A stretch of 64,000 bases of DNA from Candidatus Saccharicenans sp. (GTDB lineage Bacteria; Acidobacteriota; Aminicenantia; Aminicenantales; Saccharicenantaceae), in contig JASEIU010000001.1 of the NCBI GenBank assembly GCA_030017715.1, positions 396,677-460,676 of the forward strand. The letters are read 5' to 3'. Position numbers and translations under genes: made by a program. Of this stretch, positions 33,416 to 41,511 are shown piece by piece (position 1 is the first letter of the stretch; every line of letters begins with the position of its first letter). The notes below the pieces were generated by a model. It was not told where the DNA came from. It worked only from the letters and a program-made list of their open reading frames with translations, and did not search any database.

Positions 33416-34357
33416 AAACGGGGGACACGATATTATTTCACCAATTTCTTGATATCGCGATTTCAATAAACTAATGATTATTTAGTGAACGAGTATTGTG
33501 TCACCCGTTTTTGGGGGACGGCCCGGGCGTCTTTTTCTCAGTGAAATTCCCGTGAATTTCTCTAACATGTCGATAAATTCTTCACCTCCAAGTGGTCGCC
33601 CAGAAGATTGAATTTTTCTAATCTGTTCTAGGTCATCATCCTTTTCGTCATCTCGTAAGAAAGCACTCCAGTCTTGAATCTGATTAGCCAAAGGTATCGG
33701 GCTTAGCAAGGAGTCTTTAAGTCCATCGACATGCGCTCTGGCGCTGGACCAGGGGTATTCCTCAGCAAGTTTTACAAGGCCAGCTCTAACTGGATTACGT
33801 TCCACATATCTAATGCAGCGATAAAGATAAGCTTCATCCATTGGGAATGAGCTGAATCTTCCTTGAAAGAGATATCCTTTCCAATTATTGCGAATGTTTA
33901 TCATATAGGTATATTTTCTGTGGGTTTCACCAATGGCTCGGGCCAGACTTTCAGCTTCCTGGGGAACAGCAATTAAGTGGATATGATTATCCATCAAGCA
34001 ATAGCACCAGATTCTAATCTTATTCTTGGTGCAGTTATAACCGAGTATTTTGCAGTAGAGCTCTTTATCATCATCAGAGAAGAAGACTTTCTGGTTCCGG
34101 TTACCGCGTTGCATAATATGATGCGGTATGTCTGGTACAACGATTCTTGGTAGCCTGGCCATTTTTCCCCTTTCTGTTATTAAAGACGATTTAATTAATG
34201 TTGTTGTATCACTAAGAAAATTAGAATAAGGGTGACACAAGAATGAAAAACGGGGGACACGATATTATTTCACCAATTTCTTATTAATGGATTCTGGGAA
34301 TTTGCAATAAAAATTTGCAAGAAAATTAGGGAAATAGTATTGTGTCCCCCGTTTTAA
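33415..34357. mobile_element. REP-associated transposase unit: RAYT gene between identical REP pairs
   Basis: Left boundary: a 36-base repeat at 33415-33450 (AAAACGGGGGACACGATATT, then ATTTCACCAATTTCTT) and an inverted tail at 33487-33512. Right boundary: the identical 36 bases at 34247-34282 in the same orientation and an inverted tail at 34330-34355. The transposase gene lies between, antisense. Head-tail REP pairs on both sides of a Y1 transposase gene are the standard architecture of a REP-generating unit. Confidence 0.85.
33482..34162 (-). CDS. REP-associated tyrosine transposase (IS200/IS605-like Y1)
   Basis: Starts at ATG 34162 with GAAAGGGGAAAA upstream; the open frame continues further 5' without a site. 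226 residues: MARLPRIVVPDIPHHIMQRG, then the HUH metal-binding motif in YCLMDNHIHLIAVP (~50-63), the helix carrying the catalytic tyrosine (ETHRKYTYMIN, ~85), KGYLFQGRFSS and YVERNPVRAGLV, all typical of RAYT proteins. These nick single-stranded REP hairpins and rejoin them, spreading REPs. The last residues, KTGDTILVH, and the stop codon are encoded by the left tail REP itself. Likely the source of all REP copies in this window. Confidence 0.92.
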   Translation of the reverse strand: MARLPRIVVPDIPHHIMQRGNRNQKVFFSDDDKELYCKILGYNCTKNKIRIWCYCLMDNHIHLIAVPQEAESLARAIGETHRKYTYMINIRNNWKGYLFQGRFSSFPMDEAYLYRCIRYVERNPVRAGLVKLAEEYPWSSARAHVDGLKDSLLSPIPLANQIQDWSAFLRDDEKDDDLEQIRKIQSSGRPLGGEEFIDMLEKFTGISLRKRRPGRPPKTGDTILVH

Positions 34358-35129
34358 AGAGGGAGAGGTACCAGGTGATGAGCGGGTCGCCCCAGATTAA
34401 AGCCACAAAGGCCGCCGGGGCGATGAAGCTTCCGAAGGGCAGGGCGAATTTCATGTCTTTTCCCCGGAATTTCATAAGCAGCAGGCCGAATATCGTTCCG
34501 ACCACCGAGGCCAGCAACAGCGTCAGAATCGTCCGGCTGAGCCCCAGGTAAGCTCCGACCATCAGCATCATCATCACATCGCCCATGCCCAGCCCTTCCT
34601 TCTTTCGCCACAGCAAGTACGCCAGATAAACGACGAGCAAAAAGCCGCCGCCGACAACCGACCCGATCAGAGCCTGTCTCAAATTCAGGTCGTATCTGAA
34701 CGGCGCATAAACCAGCGCCAGCACCAGCATCGGGATCGAAATGTGGTCCGGTATCACCTGGTGGTAGAAATCTATAAACCCCAGGGCAATCAGACTGCTC
34801 ACGAACAGGCAGTCGGCAAAAAACTGGAGGTCAAAAAATCTCAGGTTATGAAAATAGACGATGATAAAGCAGACCGCGGTCAGAGCTTCAACCGCCGGAT
34901 AGACGGCCGATATCTTCGCCCGGCAAAAGCGGCACTTTCCTCCGAGCAGTAAATAAGAAAGAACCGGAATATTATCATACCATTTTATCCGCTGCCCGCA
35001 CCCGGTACAGCTCGACGGCGGCTTTACCAGGCTCTTCCCTCGCGGCAACCGGTAAATCACCACATTCAGGAAACTGCCCCAGACCAGCCCGAACACCGCC
35101 AGCAGAGTTATTCTCAGCGTTTCCACCAC
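34326..35129 (-). CDS. Prepilin peptidase / type IV leader peptidase (A24)
   Basis: GTG start at 35129 overlapping the end of the TPR gene by 16 bases. 267 residues: GLVWGSFLNVVIYRLPRGKS, zinc-finger pair CTGCGQRIKW and CRFCRAKISAVYPAVE, then the two catalytic aspartates in LGFIDFYHQVIPDHIS and GLGMGDVMMMLMVGA, with about seven membrane helices. The enzyme cuts and N-methylates type IV prepilins or type II secretion pseudopilins at the inner membrane. The C-terminus, KTGDTILFP plus TAA, is contributed by the right tail REP of the RAYT unit, so the native end has been replaced or extended. Last gene of a four-gene leftward operon. Confidence 0.93.
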   Translation of the reverse strand: MVETLRITLLAVFGLVWGSFLNVVIYRLPRGKSLVKPPSSCTGCGQRIKWYDNIPVLSYLLLGGKCRFCRAKISAVYPAVEALTAVCFIIVYFHNLRFFDLQFFADCLFVSSLIALGFIDFYHQVIPDHISIPMLVLALVYAPFRYDLNLRQALIGSVVGGGFLLVVYLAYLLWRKKEGLGMGDVMMMLMVGAYLGLSRTILTLLLASVVGTIFGLLLMKFRGKDMKFALPFGSFIAPAAFVALIWGDPLITWYLSLFKTGDTILFP

Positions 35130-36016
35130 ACCCTCGCCGGTTTCACTTCACCCGTTTTCGGGTCATAAACATAGTCCTTGCCGTCCAGGTCTTTCGGCAC
35201 TTCTTTTATCAACCCGACCCTGGCCAGTTGCCCCAGGTCGGCGGGCGACCTCCCGAATCGCCCCCTGTACCTATTCACCGCTGCTCTCAGCGCCTCCGTA
35301 TCCACCGCCGATTTGACCCGGTAGAGGTGGTTATAGGCGATTTCTTTCACCCAGTCTTCCTCGGAAGTTTCGTAGACTTCCTTCCACATCTCCCAGGCTT
35401 CCTGGTAATTCATCGTCCGGAAAGAGGCGTTGGCATAAAGCCTCTTGACGATCGGCGGCGCGCCGGGAATCTCCATGGCTTTCCGATAATACTCTCTGGC
35501 CTTCTCAAAGTCCTTCAGGTTCATCTGGGCGATGTGCCCGGCCTGGAAAGGAAATATCCACATGTCGGGATTTTTCTCCAGCCCCATATCCAGAATCTTG
35601 AAAGCCAGCTCAGCGTCGTGAGCGTCGTAGATGGCGATCAAGGCCCCGACTTCATAGGGGTCGACGTACTTGGGGTCCAGCTCGGCGATGATGGAAAATA
35701 TGTGCTGCAGGTACTGGAAGCGGTCGGCGATTTCGTATGTTCCGTAGTACTGTATCGCCCAGAGATAAATGATGTCGGCCACCAGTCCGGAATAGCCAAA
35801 AGTCATATGCTTCAGGTATTTTCCCGAAGGCAGGTAAATTATGGACGAGCCCGGAACTCTGGTCCGCGACACCTTATCTGTCTTTATCTTCAGCCAGGAA
35901 AAAAGAAGCAGCGAGGCCACCAGTCCGAAAACCAGCAGGTTCCTCTGGCGGCGCAGCAAACTCTGTCCGCCGTTCCCGGCCTCCACGGTCGCTTTATCTC
36001 CTCTAACTTCCGTCAT
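35114..36016 (-). CDS. Membrane-anchored TPR protein
   Basis: 300 residues. One transmembrane segment at about 25-43 (NLLVFGLVASLLLFSWL), then periplasmic TPR-like helices (FQYLQHIFSIIAELDPKYVD, DFEKAREYYRKAMEIPGAPP, YQEAWEMWKEVYETSEEDWV). The last 60 residues (RYRGRFGRSPADLGQLARVG, DLDGKDYVYDPKTGEV) look like the C-terminal domain of type II secretion pseudopilins, which end in PKDPWGNPYVYDPKTG-like motifs. That similarity and coupling to the prepilin peptidase gene suggest a role in assembling a pilus or secretion apparatus. No exact family name recognised. Confidence 0.7.
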   Translation of the reverse strand: MTEVRGDKATVEAGNGGQSLLRRQRNLLVFGLVASLLLFSWLKIKTDKVSRTRVPGSSIIYLPSGKYLKHMTFGYSGLVADIIYLWAIQYYGTYEIADRFQYLQHIFSIIAELDPKYVDPYEVGALIAIYDAHDAELAFKILDMGLEKNPDMWIFPFQAGHIAQMNLKDFEKAREYYRKAMEIPGAPPIVKRLYANASFRTMNYQEAWEMWKEVYETSEEDWVKEIAYNHLYRVKSAVDTEALRAAVNRYRGRFGRSPADLGQLARVGLIKEVPKDLDGKDYVYDPKTGEVKPARVWWKR

Positions 36017-36072
36017 TGTTCCTGTTTGTTCTTAATCCGAACTTTTCTCCCCGTCTGCCCGCGGCCGCGGCC

Positions 36073-36837
36073 TCAGACAAAATCGCGCCGCCTGAAAACC
36101 AGCATGGCCAGCAACAGCAGAAATGCGGTGTAGACGACACCGTATATAAAGCTCACCCCCAGCAGCTTTCCCGGAATCGGCAGATTATGGACAACCTCGG
36201 TCTTAAAATTAAAGTTCTCCAGGTCAGGCAGCACCGTGTACAGTACCCGCAGAGCCACCCGCCCGGCGCCGCTCTTCACCTTCTTGATCAGCATTTCCAG
36301 GCTCCAGGAGAGATGCCCGATGAGATAAAAAGCCAGCGAGTAGAGCGAAGCCAGAATGGGCGTGGTGAAGGTGGAAAACAGCAGAGCCACCGCGGTCATC
36401 AGACACAGCTCAAAAAATATGTACAGGATGGCCAGCAGGATTTTCCAGTCCACGGCGAAGGTGTGCAGGAAAAGAATCAGCATGAAAACGGCGGTCATCA
36501 GCACGGTCATGATGAAAATCGTCAGCACCAGGCCCAGAAATTTGCCCAGCAGAAACTCCGCCCTGTGAATCGGCTTGGACAGCAAAGTGAAAATCGTTTT
36601 CTTGTCTATTTCCTTGTAAACCAGTCCGGTGCCCATCAGGATGGCCATCAGCATGCCGAAGAGCGAAATGGAAGCCAGCCCGACGTCTTTGATGATCTTA
36701 ACCCGGTCGCCGACGGTCAGCAGGGCCAGGAAGCGAGAGAACAGCAGGCAGACGGCCACAAAGAAAAACAGCAGATACAGGACCCGGTCCCTTTTGGCTT
36801 CCTTGAAGGTGTTGAGAGCAATGGTGGTTATTTTCAT
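36073..36837 (-). CDS. ABC transporter permease (ABC-2 / NosY-like)
   Basis: 254 residues with six membrane segments, beginning KITTIALNTFKEAKRDRVLY, the entry helix usual for ABC-2 permeases. LVYKEIDKKTIFTLLSKPIH matches the cytoplasmic coupling helix region of NosY/YhaP types. Its ATG overlaps the end of the ATPase gene by four bases. With that subunit it would form an exporter in the inner membrane. Substrate unknown; the downstream TPR and prepilin peptidase genes suggest an envelope role. Confidence 0.85.
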   Translation of the reverse strand: MKITTIALNTFKEAKRDRVLYLLFFFVAVCLLFSRFLALLTVGDRVKIIKDVGLASISLFGMLMAILMGTGLVYKEIDKKTIFTLLSKPIHRAEFLLGKFLGLVLTIFIMTVLMTAVFMLILFLHTFAVDWKILLAILYIFFELCLMTAVALLFSTFTTPILASLYSLAFYLIGHLSWSLEMLIKKVKSGAGRVALRVLYTVLPDLENFNFKTEVVHNLPIPGKLLGVSFIYGVVYTAFLLLLAMLVFRRRDFV

Positions 36838-37751
36838 TGGTTCTTCACCATGTTGACAAAGATATCTTCAAGGGTTTCAGTCCTGGGCAGAAGCGAAATG
36901 ATTTTTCCCTTATTCTGCTGCACCAGGTTTATGACCCGGTCGATTTTTTCTTCCTCAAAAACTTTGAGCAGCACCCGGTCGCCGCTGGTGGAAACGCTCT
37001 CTCCCAGGTGACTGAATTCAGCCGCCGGAACTCCGCCGATTATCACCTCGGTGAACAGCACCTTCTCCGAGATCAGGTCGCCCAGGTAGCCCTGATTGAT
37101 GATTTCGCCGGCCAGAATGATGGCTACCCGGTCGCAAATCATCTCGATGTCCTGCAGGATGTGAGACGACAGAAAAACGGTCTTGCCTTCCTTCTTCAGG
37201 TTGACGATGATGTCGCGGAATTCCTTGCGGCCAATCGGGTCCAGACCGCCCATCGGTTCGTCCAGAATCACCAGGGCCGGGTCGTTAAGCAGGGCCTGAG
37301 CCAGTCCGATTCGCTGCAGCATGCCCCGGGAGTATTTCCGGAGCTGCAGGTCGGCGGCTCTCTCCATACCAACCAGCTTGAGAAAATATTTAATTTTCTC
37401 TTCCCGTAATTGACCGTGGATTCCCAACAGGTCGGCGTAAAAAGCCAGAAACTCCCGCCCGGTGAGATAATCGTAGAAGTAGGGATTTTCCGGGAGGAAC
37501 CCGACTTTCTGGCGGGCTCGCGGCCTGAGGGAATCTTCGCCGAAAATGGTTATCCGGCCGGAGTCTGGAAAAATCAGGTTCAGAATGCACTTGATGGTGG
37601 TCGTCTTGCCGGCTCCGTTAGGGCCCAGATAGCCGAAGATTTCTCCTTCGTTGACATGGAAGGATACGCCCTTCAGCACCGGTTTCTTTTTCAGTATAAA
37701 ACCGAGTTTGTAAGCCTTATGAACGTTTTCTAATTCCAGTACTTTGCCCAT
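36834..37751 (-). CDS. ABC transporter ATP-binding protein
   Basis: Starts at ATG 37751 (MGKVLELENVHKAYK); the longer frame upstream overlaps the promoter. 305 residues: Walker A GYLGPNGAGKTTTIK, Q-loop VGFLPENPYFYDY, signature YSRGMLQRIGLAQALLND, Walker B LVILDEPMGGLDPIGRKE, H-loop FLSSHILQD. The C-terminal ~70 residues (after DRVAIILAGEIINQG) match the DUF4162-like tail of ABC-2 exporters. First gene of the operon ATPase-permease-TPR-prepilin peptidase. Its promoter leaves almost no leader. Confidence 0.93.
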   Translation of the reverse strand: MGKVLELENVHKAYKLGFILKKKPVLKGVSFHVNEGEIFGYLGPNGAGKTTTIKCILNLIFPDSGRITIFGEDSLRPRARQKVGFLPENPYFYDYLTGREFLAFYADLLGIHGQLREEKIKYFLKLVGMERAADLQLRKYSRGMLQRIGLAQALLNDPALVILDEPMGGLDPIGRKEFRDIIVNLKKEGKTVFLSSHILQDIEMICDRVAIILAGEIINQGYLGDLISEKVLFTEVIIGGVPAAEFSHLGESVSTSGDRVLLKVFEEEKIDRVINLVQQNKGKIISLLPRTETLEDIFVNMVKNQ

Positions 37752-37761
37752 CTTGTATAAT

Positions 37762-37790
37762 CCTATATAAAAATAAAAGCTTTCTGTCAA
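37762..37790 (-). promoter_or_regulatory. Promoter of the ABC/TPR/prepilin peptidase operon, nearly leaderless
   Basis: On the minus strand: TTGACA (37790-37785), 17-base spacer, TATAGG (37767-37762). The ATG begins 10 bases after the -10, so the transcript should have only a few untranslated bases. Confidence 0.55.
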
Positions 37791-37833
37791 CGACCCCGAC
37801 CGGCCGGGAAGCCTACCGACCGCCTTCAAAGCT

Positions 37834-40248
37834 TCATTTTTTCAGATGGCTTTCAAACAATTTAAGGATCCTGCGGTACTCGTCCACCCAGGATGAAGTG
37901 TTCCGGAAGGAATGGTCTTCGGCCGGGTAGATAGCCACTTCCCAGTTCTCCTTTCCCAGCTCAATCAGCCTCTGAGCCAGCCGGACTGTGTCCTGGAAAT
38001 GGACGTTGGTGTCGACCATGCCGTGGCAGATGAGCAGGGCGCCCTTCAGACCTTCGGCAAAATAGATAGGGGAGCTTTGCTGGTAAGCTTCAGGATCTTT
38101 CTGGGGAAGGTTCAGAATATCGACGGTATAGTTCGGATGGTAGTGAGCCCAGTCGGTAACCGGCCGCAGGGCCGCCCCGGCCTTGAAGGTCTCGGTGGTG
38201 AACATGGCCATCAGCGTCAGGAAGCCGCCGTAGCTTCCGCCGTAACAGCCGATGGCCCCGGGATTAACCTGGTAATTTTCCACCAGGAATCTTGCCCCGT
38301 CGACCACGTCCTCCAGGTCCTTCCCGCCCATATGACGGTAAATTCCCGTTCGGAAATCGCGTCCATATCCGCTGCTGCCGCGGTAATCGACATCCAGAAC
38401 AAAATAGCCGCTGTCCCGGAGCAGGTTGTGAAACATGAATTCCCGTTCATATGTGCTCCAGCCCTTATGGGCATTCTGGAGATAACCGGCTCCGTGGATG
38501 AAGACCACCGCCGGGCGATGGGGATGAGGATTGTCCGGCCTGAACAGCCGGGCATAGATTTCGACCCCGTCCCGGGCCTTGAAGGTTACAACCTCCGGCT
38601 CAGGCCAGGGATAGGCGCGGAAATCCTCGGTTGTCGACAGGGTGATCTGTTTTGGCTGGGCCGCCGGCCTCAGTCCCTGCAGGTAAAGTTCGGGCGGCCT
38701 GGTGCTGTAAGAATGAATTATGGCCACCGCGCTTTCGTCGGGGGAGAGATAAAATTCGTTCAGGCCGGTAAGGGAGGTCAGCCGGGTTTTCTGGCCCGTC
38801 CTTAAATCCAGCGAATAATAATGCCGTTCTCCGGGATGAACTTCGCTGGAGACAAAATATATTTTCCGGCCATCCCTGGAAAGCTCGGCCTGGGTAACCT
38901 CGTACCTGCCCTCGGTCAGCGCCTTCTTCTCTTGGCCGTCGACCGTCAGCCGGTAGAGATGGGCATAGCCGTTCTGTTCCGAGATGAATGAAATCTGGCG
39001 GCTGTCGGGCCACCAGAAGATATTGGTCAGCCCGAGAGACCCCACCCAGGCTTCGTCGTGGACGTTTTCCAGAACGGTTGTCTTTCCCCCGGCCACATCC
39101 AGCAGGAATAGCCAGGCATCCTTGCGGTCTTCCGACTGGGCGACCAGCAGGCACTTCTTTCCGTCAGGCGACCACAACCACTGGCGCGGATTTATCTGGC
39201 GTTCACCCTGACCGTAATCCACCCAGCGCACCTCACCGTTTTCGCTGTTAACAATGCCCAGTCTGGTGTGCTGCGGATTTTCGGCGGCCTTGGTGTGGGA
39301 GTTTATGGTCTCGGTATAGCCGCTCCTGGTGACGTAATTCGGGACGATGGTATTCCGGGCGGCGGTTGCCGATTCCATAATCATGAACAATACATATTTT
39401 TCGTCAGGGGACGGCTCGGCCATCATCAGCCGCTGATTTTCTGTCAGCAGAAAAGGTTTTCTCCTGGCGGTGACCTTGCTCAGGGCCGGCAGCAGGTCGC
39501 CGGCTCCTCCGCCCCGGCCGAAACCCTCAAAGCCCATCCGGAAGATGTCCTTGAACAGCGTCCGCTGCTGGTCTTCATACCATTTCTGGATTTCTGTCGG
39601 CTTTGGCGGTTCTGGCTGCTTTTCCCGGGTAAAGGAAGTGAGCTGGCGCAGACTGCGGTCGGCCAGCCCCAGAACAAAAAGGTTATCCCCGCTTTGAAAA
39701 TAAACTTTTTTCTGGTCATGAGTGAAACCCAGGCTGGATTCGGCCTGGTCGGTGGCCGTCAGCTGCTCGGTTTTCCTGGCGGCCAGGTCGTAAAGGAAGA
39801 TATCGCCGTTCTGGTTGACCAGTAGCCTTTTCCTGTCCCGGTCCCACTGCCAGGAAGTTCCGAATCGTCCGAAGCCGAAGAAACCGCGGAGACGACTGGC
39901 TCCGCCCGCCGGCGGATTTTCCAGGATCTTTTCTCGGGTGATTTTAACCGGCACCGGATTGGCCAGGCTGACGGCGTAGATTTCGGCCGATTTGTCTTCC
40001 GGCCTTTTCCAGCGGAAGTACAGAGTTTTTCCGTCGACAGCCCAGACCGGACCGGATGGAGGCTGGCCGATAAAATCCTGGCCGGCCATTATTTTTTCAA
40101 GGGCCAGTCGTGGCCGCTCTTCCCCGGCGCGGGGTGAACTGGCCGCAGCCCGGTCTGGCCGGGCTAAGAAAAAAAGAGCCAGAAAAAGAAGCGGCAAAAT
40201 TAACAACAGGTTTTTGGCCTTCAGGCGGCCGATGGCTTTGCGGGACAT
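37834..40248 (-). CDS. Exported S9-family peptidase, 2nd copy
   Basis: ATG 40248 after AGAGGAGGAAATC. 804 residues, signal peptide ~1-36 (LLLILPLLFLALFFLA). N-terminal ~1-540 is a PD40/DPP4-type beta-propeller (DLAARKTEQLTATDQAESSL, WSPDGKKCLLVAQS). The hydrolase domain holds VVFIHGAGYLQNA, nucleophile IGCYGGSYGGFLTLMAMF (Ser ~ residue 675), Asp in CHGMVDTNVHFQD and His in PAEDHSFRN. Longer than the peptidase at 29751 and more like dipeptidyl-peptidase IV/aminoacyl peptidases. It would attack peptides in the periplasm. Monocistronic, convergent with nothing nearby. Confidence 0.92.
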   Translation of the reverse strand: MSRKAIGRLKAKNLLLILPLLFLALFFLARPDRAAASSPRAGEERPRLALEKIMAGQDFIGQPPSGPVWAVDGKTLYFRWKRPEDKSAEIYAVSLANPVPVKITREKILENPPAGGASRLRGFFGFGRFGTSWQWDRDRKRLLVNQNGDIFLYDLAARKTEQLTATDQAESSLGFTHDQKKVYFQSGDNLFVLGLADRSLRQLTSFTREKQPEPPKPTEIQKWYEDQQRTLFKDIFRMGFEGFGRGGGAGDLLPALSKVTARRKPFLLTENQRLMMAEPSPDEKYVLFMIMESATAARNTIVPNYVTRSGYTETINSHTKAAENPQHTRLGIVNSENGEVRWVDYGQGERQINPRQWLWSPDGKKCLLVAQSEDRKDAWLFLLDVAGGKTTVLENVHDEAWVGSLGLTNIFWWPDSRQISFISEQNGYAHLYRLTVDGQEKKALTEGRYEVTQAELSRDGRKIYFVSSEVHPGERHYYSLDLRTGQKTRLTSLTGLNEFYLSPDESAVAIIHSYSTRPPELYLQGLRPAAQPKQITLSTTEDFRAYPWPEPEVVTFKARDGVEIYARLFRPDNPHPHRPAVVFIHGAGYLQNAHKGWSTYEREFMFHNLLRDSGYFVLDVDYRGSSGYGRDFRTGIYRHMGGKDLEDVVDGARFLVENYQVNPGAIGCYGGSYGGFLTLMAMFTTETFKAGAALRPVTDWAHYHPNYTVDILNLPQKDPEAYQQSSPIYFAEGLKGALLICHGMVDTNVHFQDTVRLAQRLIELGKENWEVAIYPAEDHSFRNTSSWVDEYRRILKLFESHLKK

Positions 40249-41511
40249 GATTTCCTCCTCTCCGGGATTTACGGTTTAGATTCAGGAGCGCCGGTTGTTC
40301 TTCCGGTTTTGGCGCTCGGTTCTTTAATTATTTTCAAACCTCGTCGTCGGCCTTCCGGCGGACAATCATTTCAATAATATAAGCCATGGCGGCGAAAATT
40401 ATAAAGAAAATTTTTTTATGAGGCCTGAGGACAGAGAGCTCCAATTCGGTTATCGGCGCCGGGTGATTTTATTATTTCCGCGGGTGATTGTTCCTTCATC
40501 CCTGTTCGGTTTTGCTTTCCGGCCGCCGCCGATAGAGTCGCCCCAGGGAATAAAAATTTATAGCTCTTCGGGCACTTTAATTAATCAATCAGGTTTTAGA
40601 GCGGCGCGGGCGCGGACAATCTTAAGTTCCGCCCTTTCCGACCGGGTCGAGGTCGGCCCGGGGAGTTCACGGGACGTCTCCTTATCGACCGGCATTTTTA
40701 ACCGGCAGGGAGGGAGCGAGCGGATTGACCCCTGACTCTTTCCGACTTTCGGTTAAATTCTTTATTTTCAGCATGGTGGGCCTCAGGGGGGTGAGAGACG
40801 ATGAGGCGGAGGGGGCTTTAAATTTCACCCTGTTATACATCCTGATGGGTGATTGTCAGCCTTGCGGCGCCATGAGATAGTGGGCTCGCCTCAGTTTGAG
40901 GCGAGGCCAAGGTTGCTGAGGAAAGGGAGGGGGAGGAAGATCCTTCTCCTCTTTCCTCCTTCTTCCTCATACGACCCCTGACCTCTTTTTTTATCCTCGC
41001 CCGGTCAATTATTCTCCTTGTCACCTTTCTGCGCCTCCCTCTTTTTCTTTCGACTTGAATTGCCGGCAGATAGAGCGATCGCCCCCGTCCCGTTCGGACA
41101 GGCCTCTCCGGGAATCAGGCGGCAATAAAGAACGGAATGAGTCATAAATAAGAAATAAAAAACATGAATAAAAAAGAATGTCGGGATGAAATAGAAAAAG
41201 CTTTCGGCAGCCCGTGGCCACCTGTTGAAGTCTCAGGCTGTTTTACCTGTCGGCTGAAGATGAGGCCTTTATCCTGCCCGAAAAAACTCCGAATGACCGA
41301 ACGGTTTTGATGGAGAGCGCACGACTGCCTGTTTTCACGGGCCCGGGCTATAAGCTGAATAGAGGCAGCTAATGTTCTTTCCGTCAGTTCTGGAAAAATT
41401 CCCGCTCATCTGGTATTAATAAATTGTAAATCTGGTTAAAGGGAACTTTAGTCTCAAAGTCATGCTTAGCATCGTGGTTTTCGGTCGAGGATTAAAGAGG
41501 TGAACCGGTCT
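40249..41511. other. Long intergenic region with one perfect hairpin
   Basis: 1.26 kb without a credible gene. It includes a perfect 9-bp hairpin at 40885-40905 (CTCGCCTCA, GTT, TGAGGCGAG) without a T tract, purine/pyrimidine-rich stretches at 40915-41060, and a short promoter region for the MEMO operon. A frame at 40418-40735 lacks a ribosome site and looks non-coding. Confidence 0.45.

Noticed and set aside
485-34357. CRISPR array suggested by the recurring GGGGACACAATACTC repeat
   Set aside because: Copies are kilobases apart, occur in both orientations and are not separated by regular spacers; REP with RAYT explains them.
35228-37011. Two long plus-strand frames (301 and 331 codons) over the ABC/TPR operon
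   Set aside because: Both are antisense to genes with clear motifs, are His/Gln/Arg-rich in the manner of shadow frames, and have no ribosome sites.
40418-40735. A 105-codon frame in the long intergenic region
   Set aside because: No ribosome site, no domain, composition unlike neighbouring genes.
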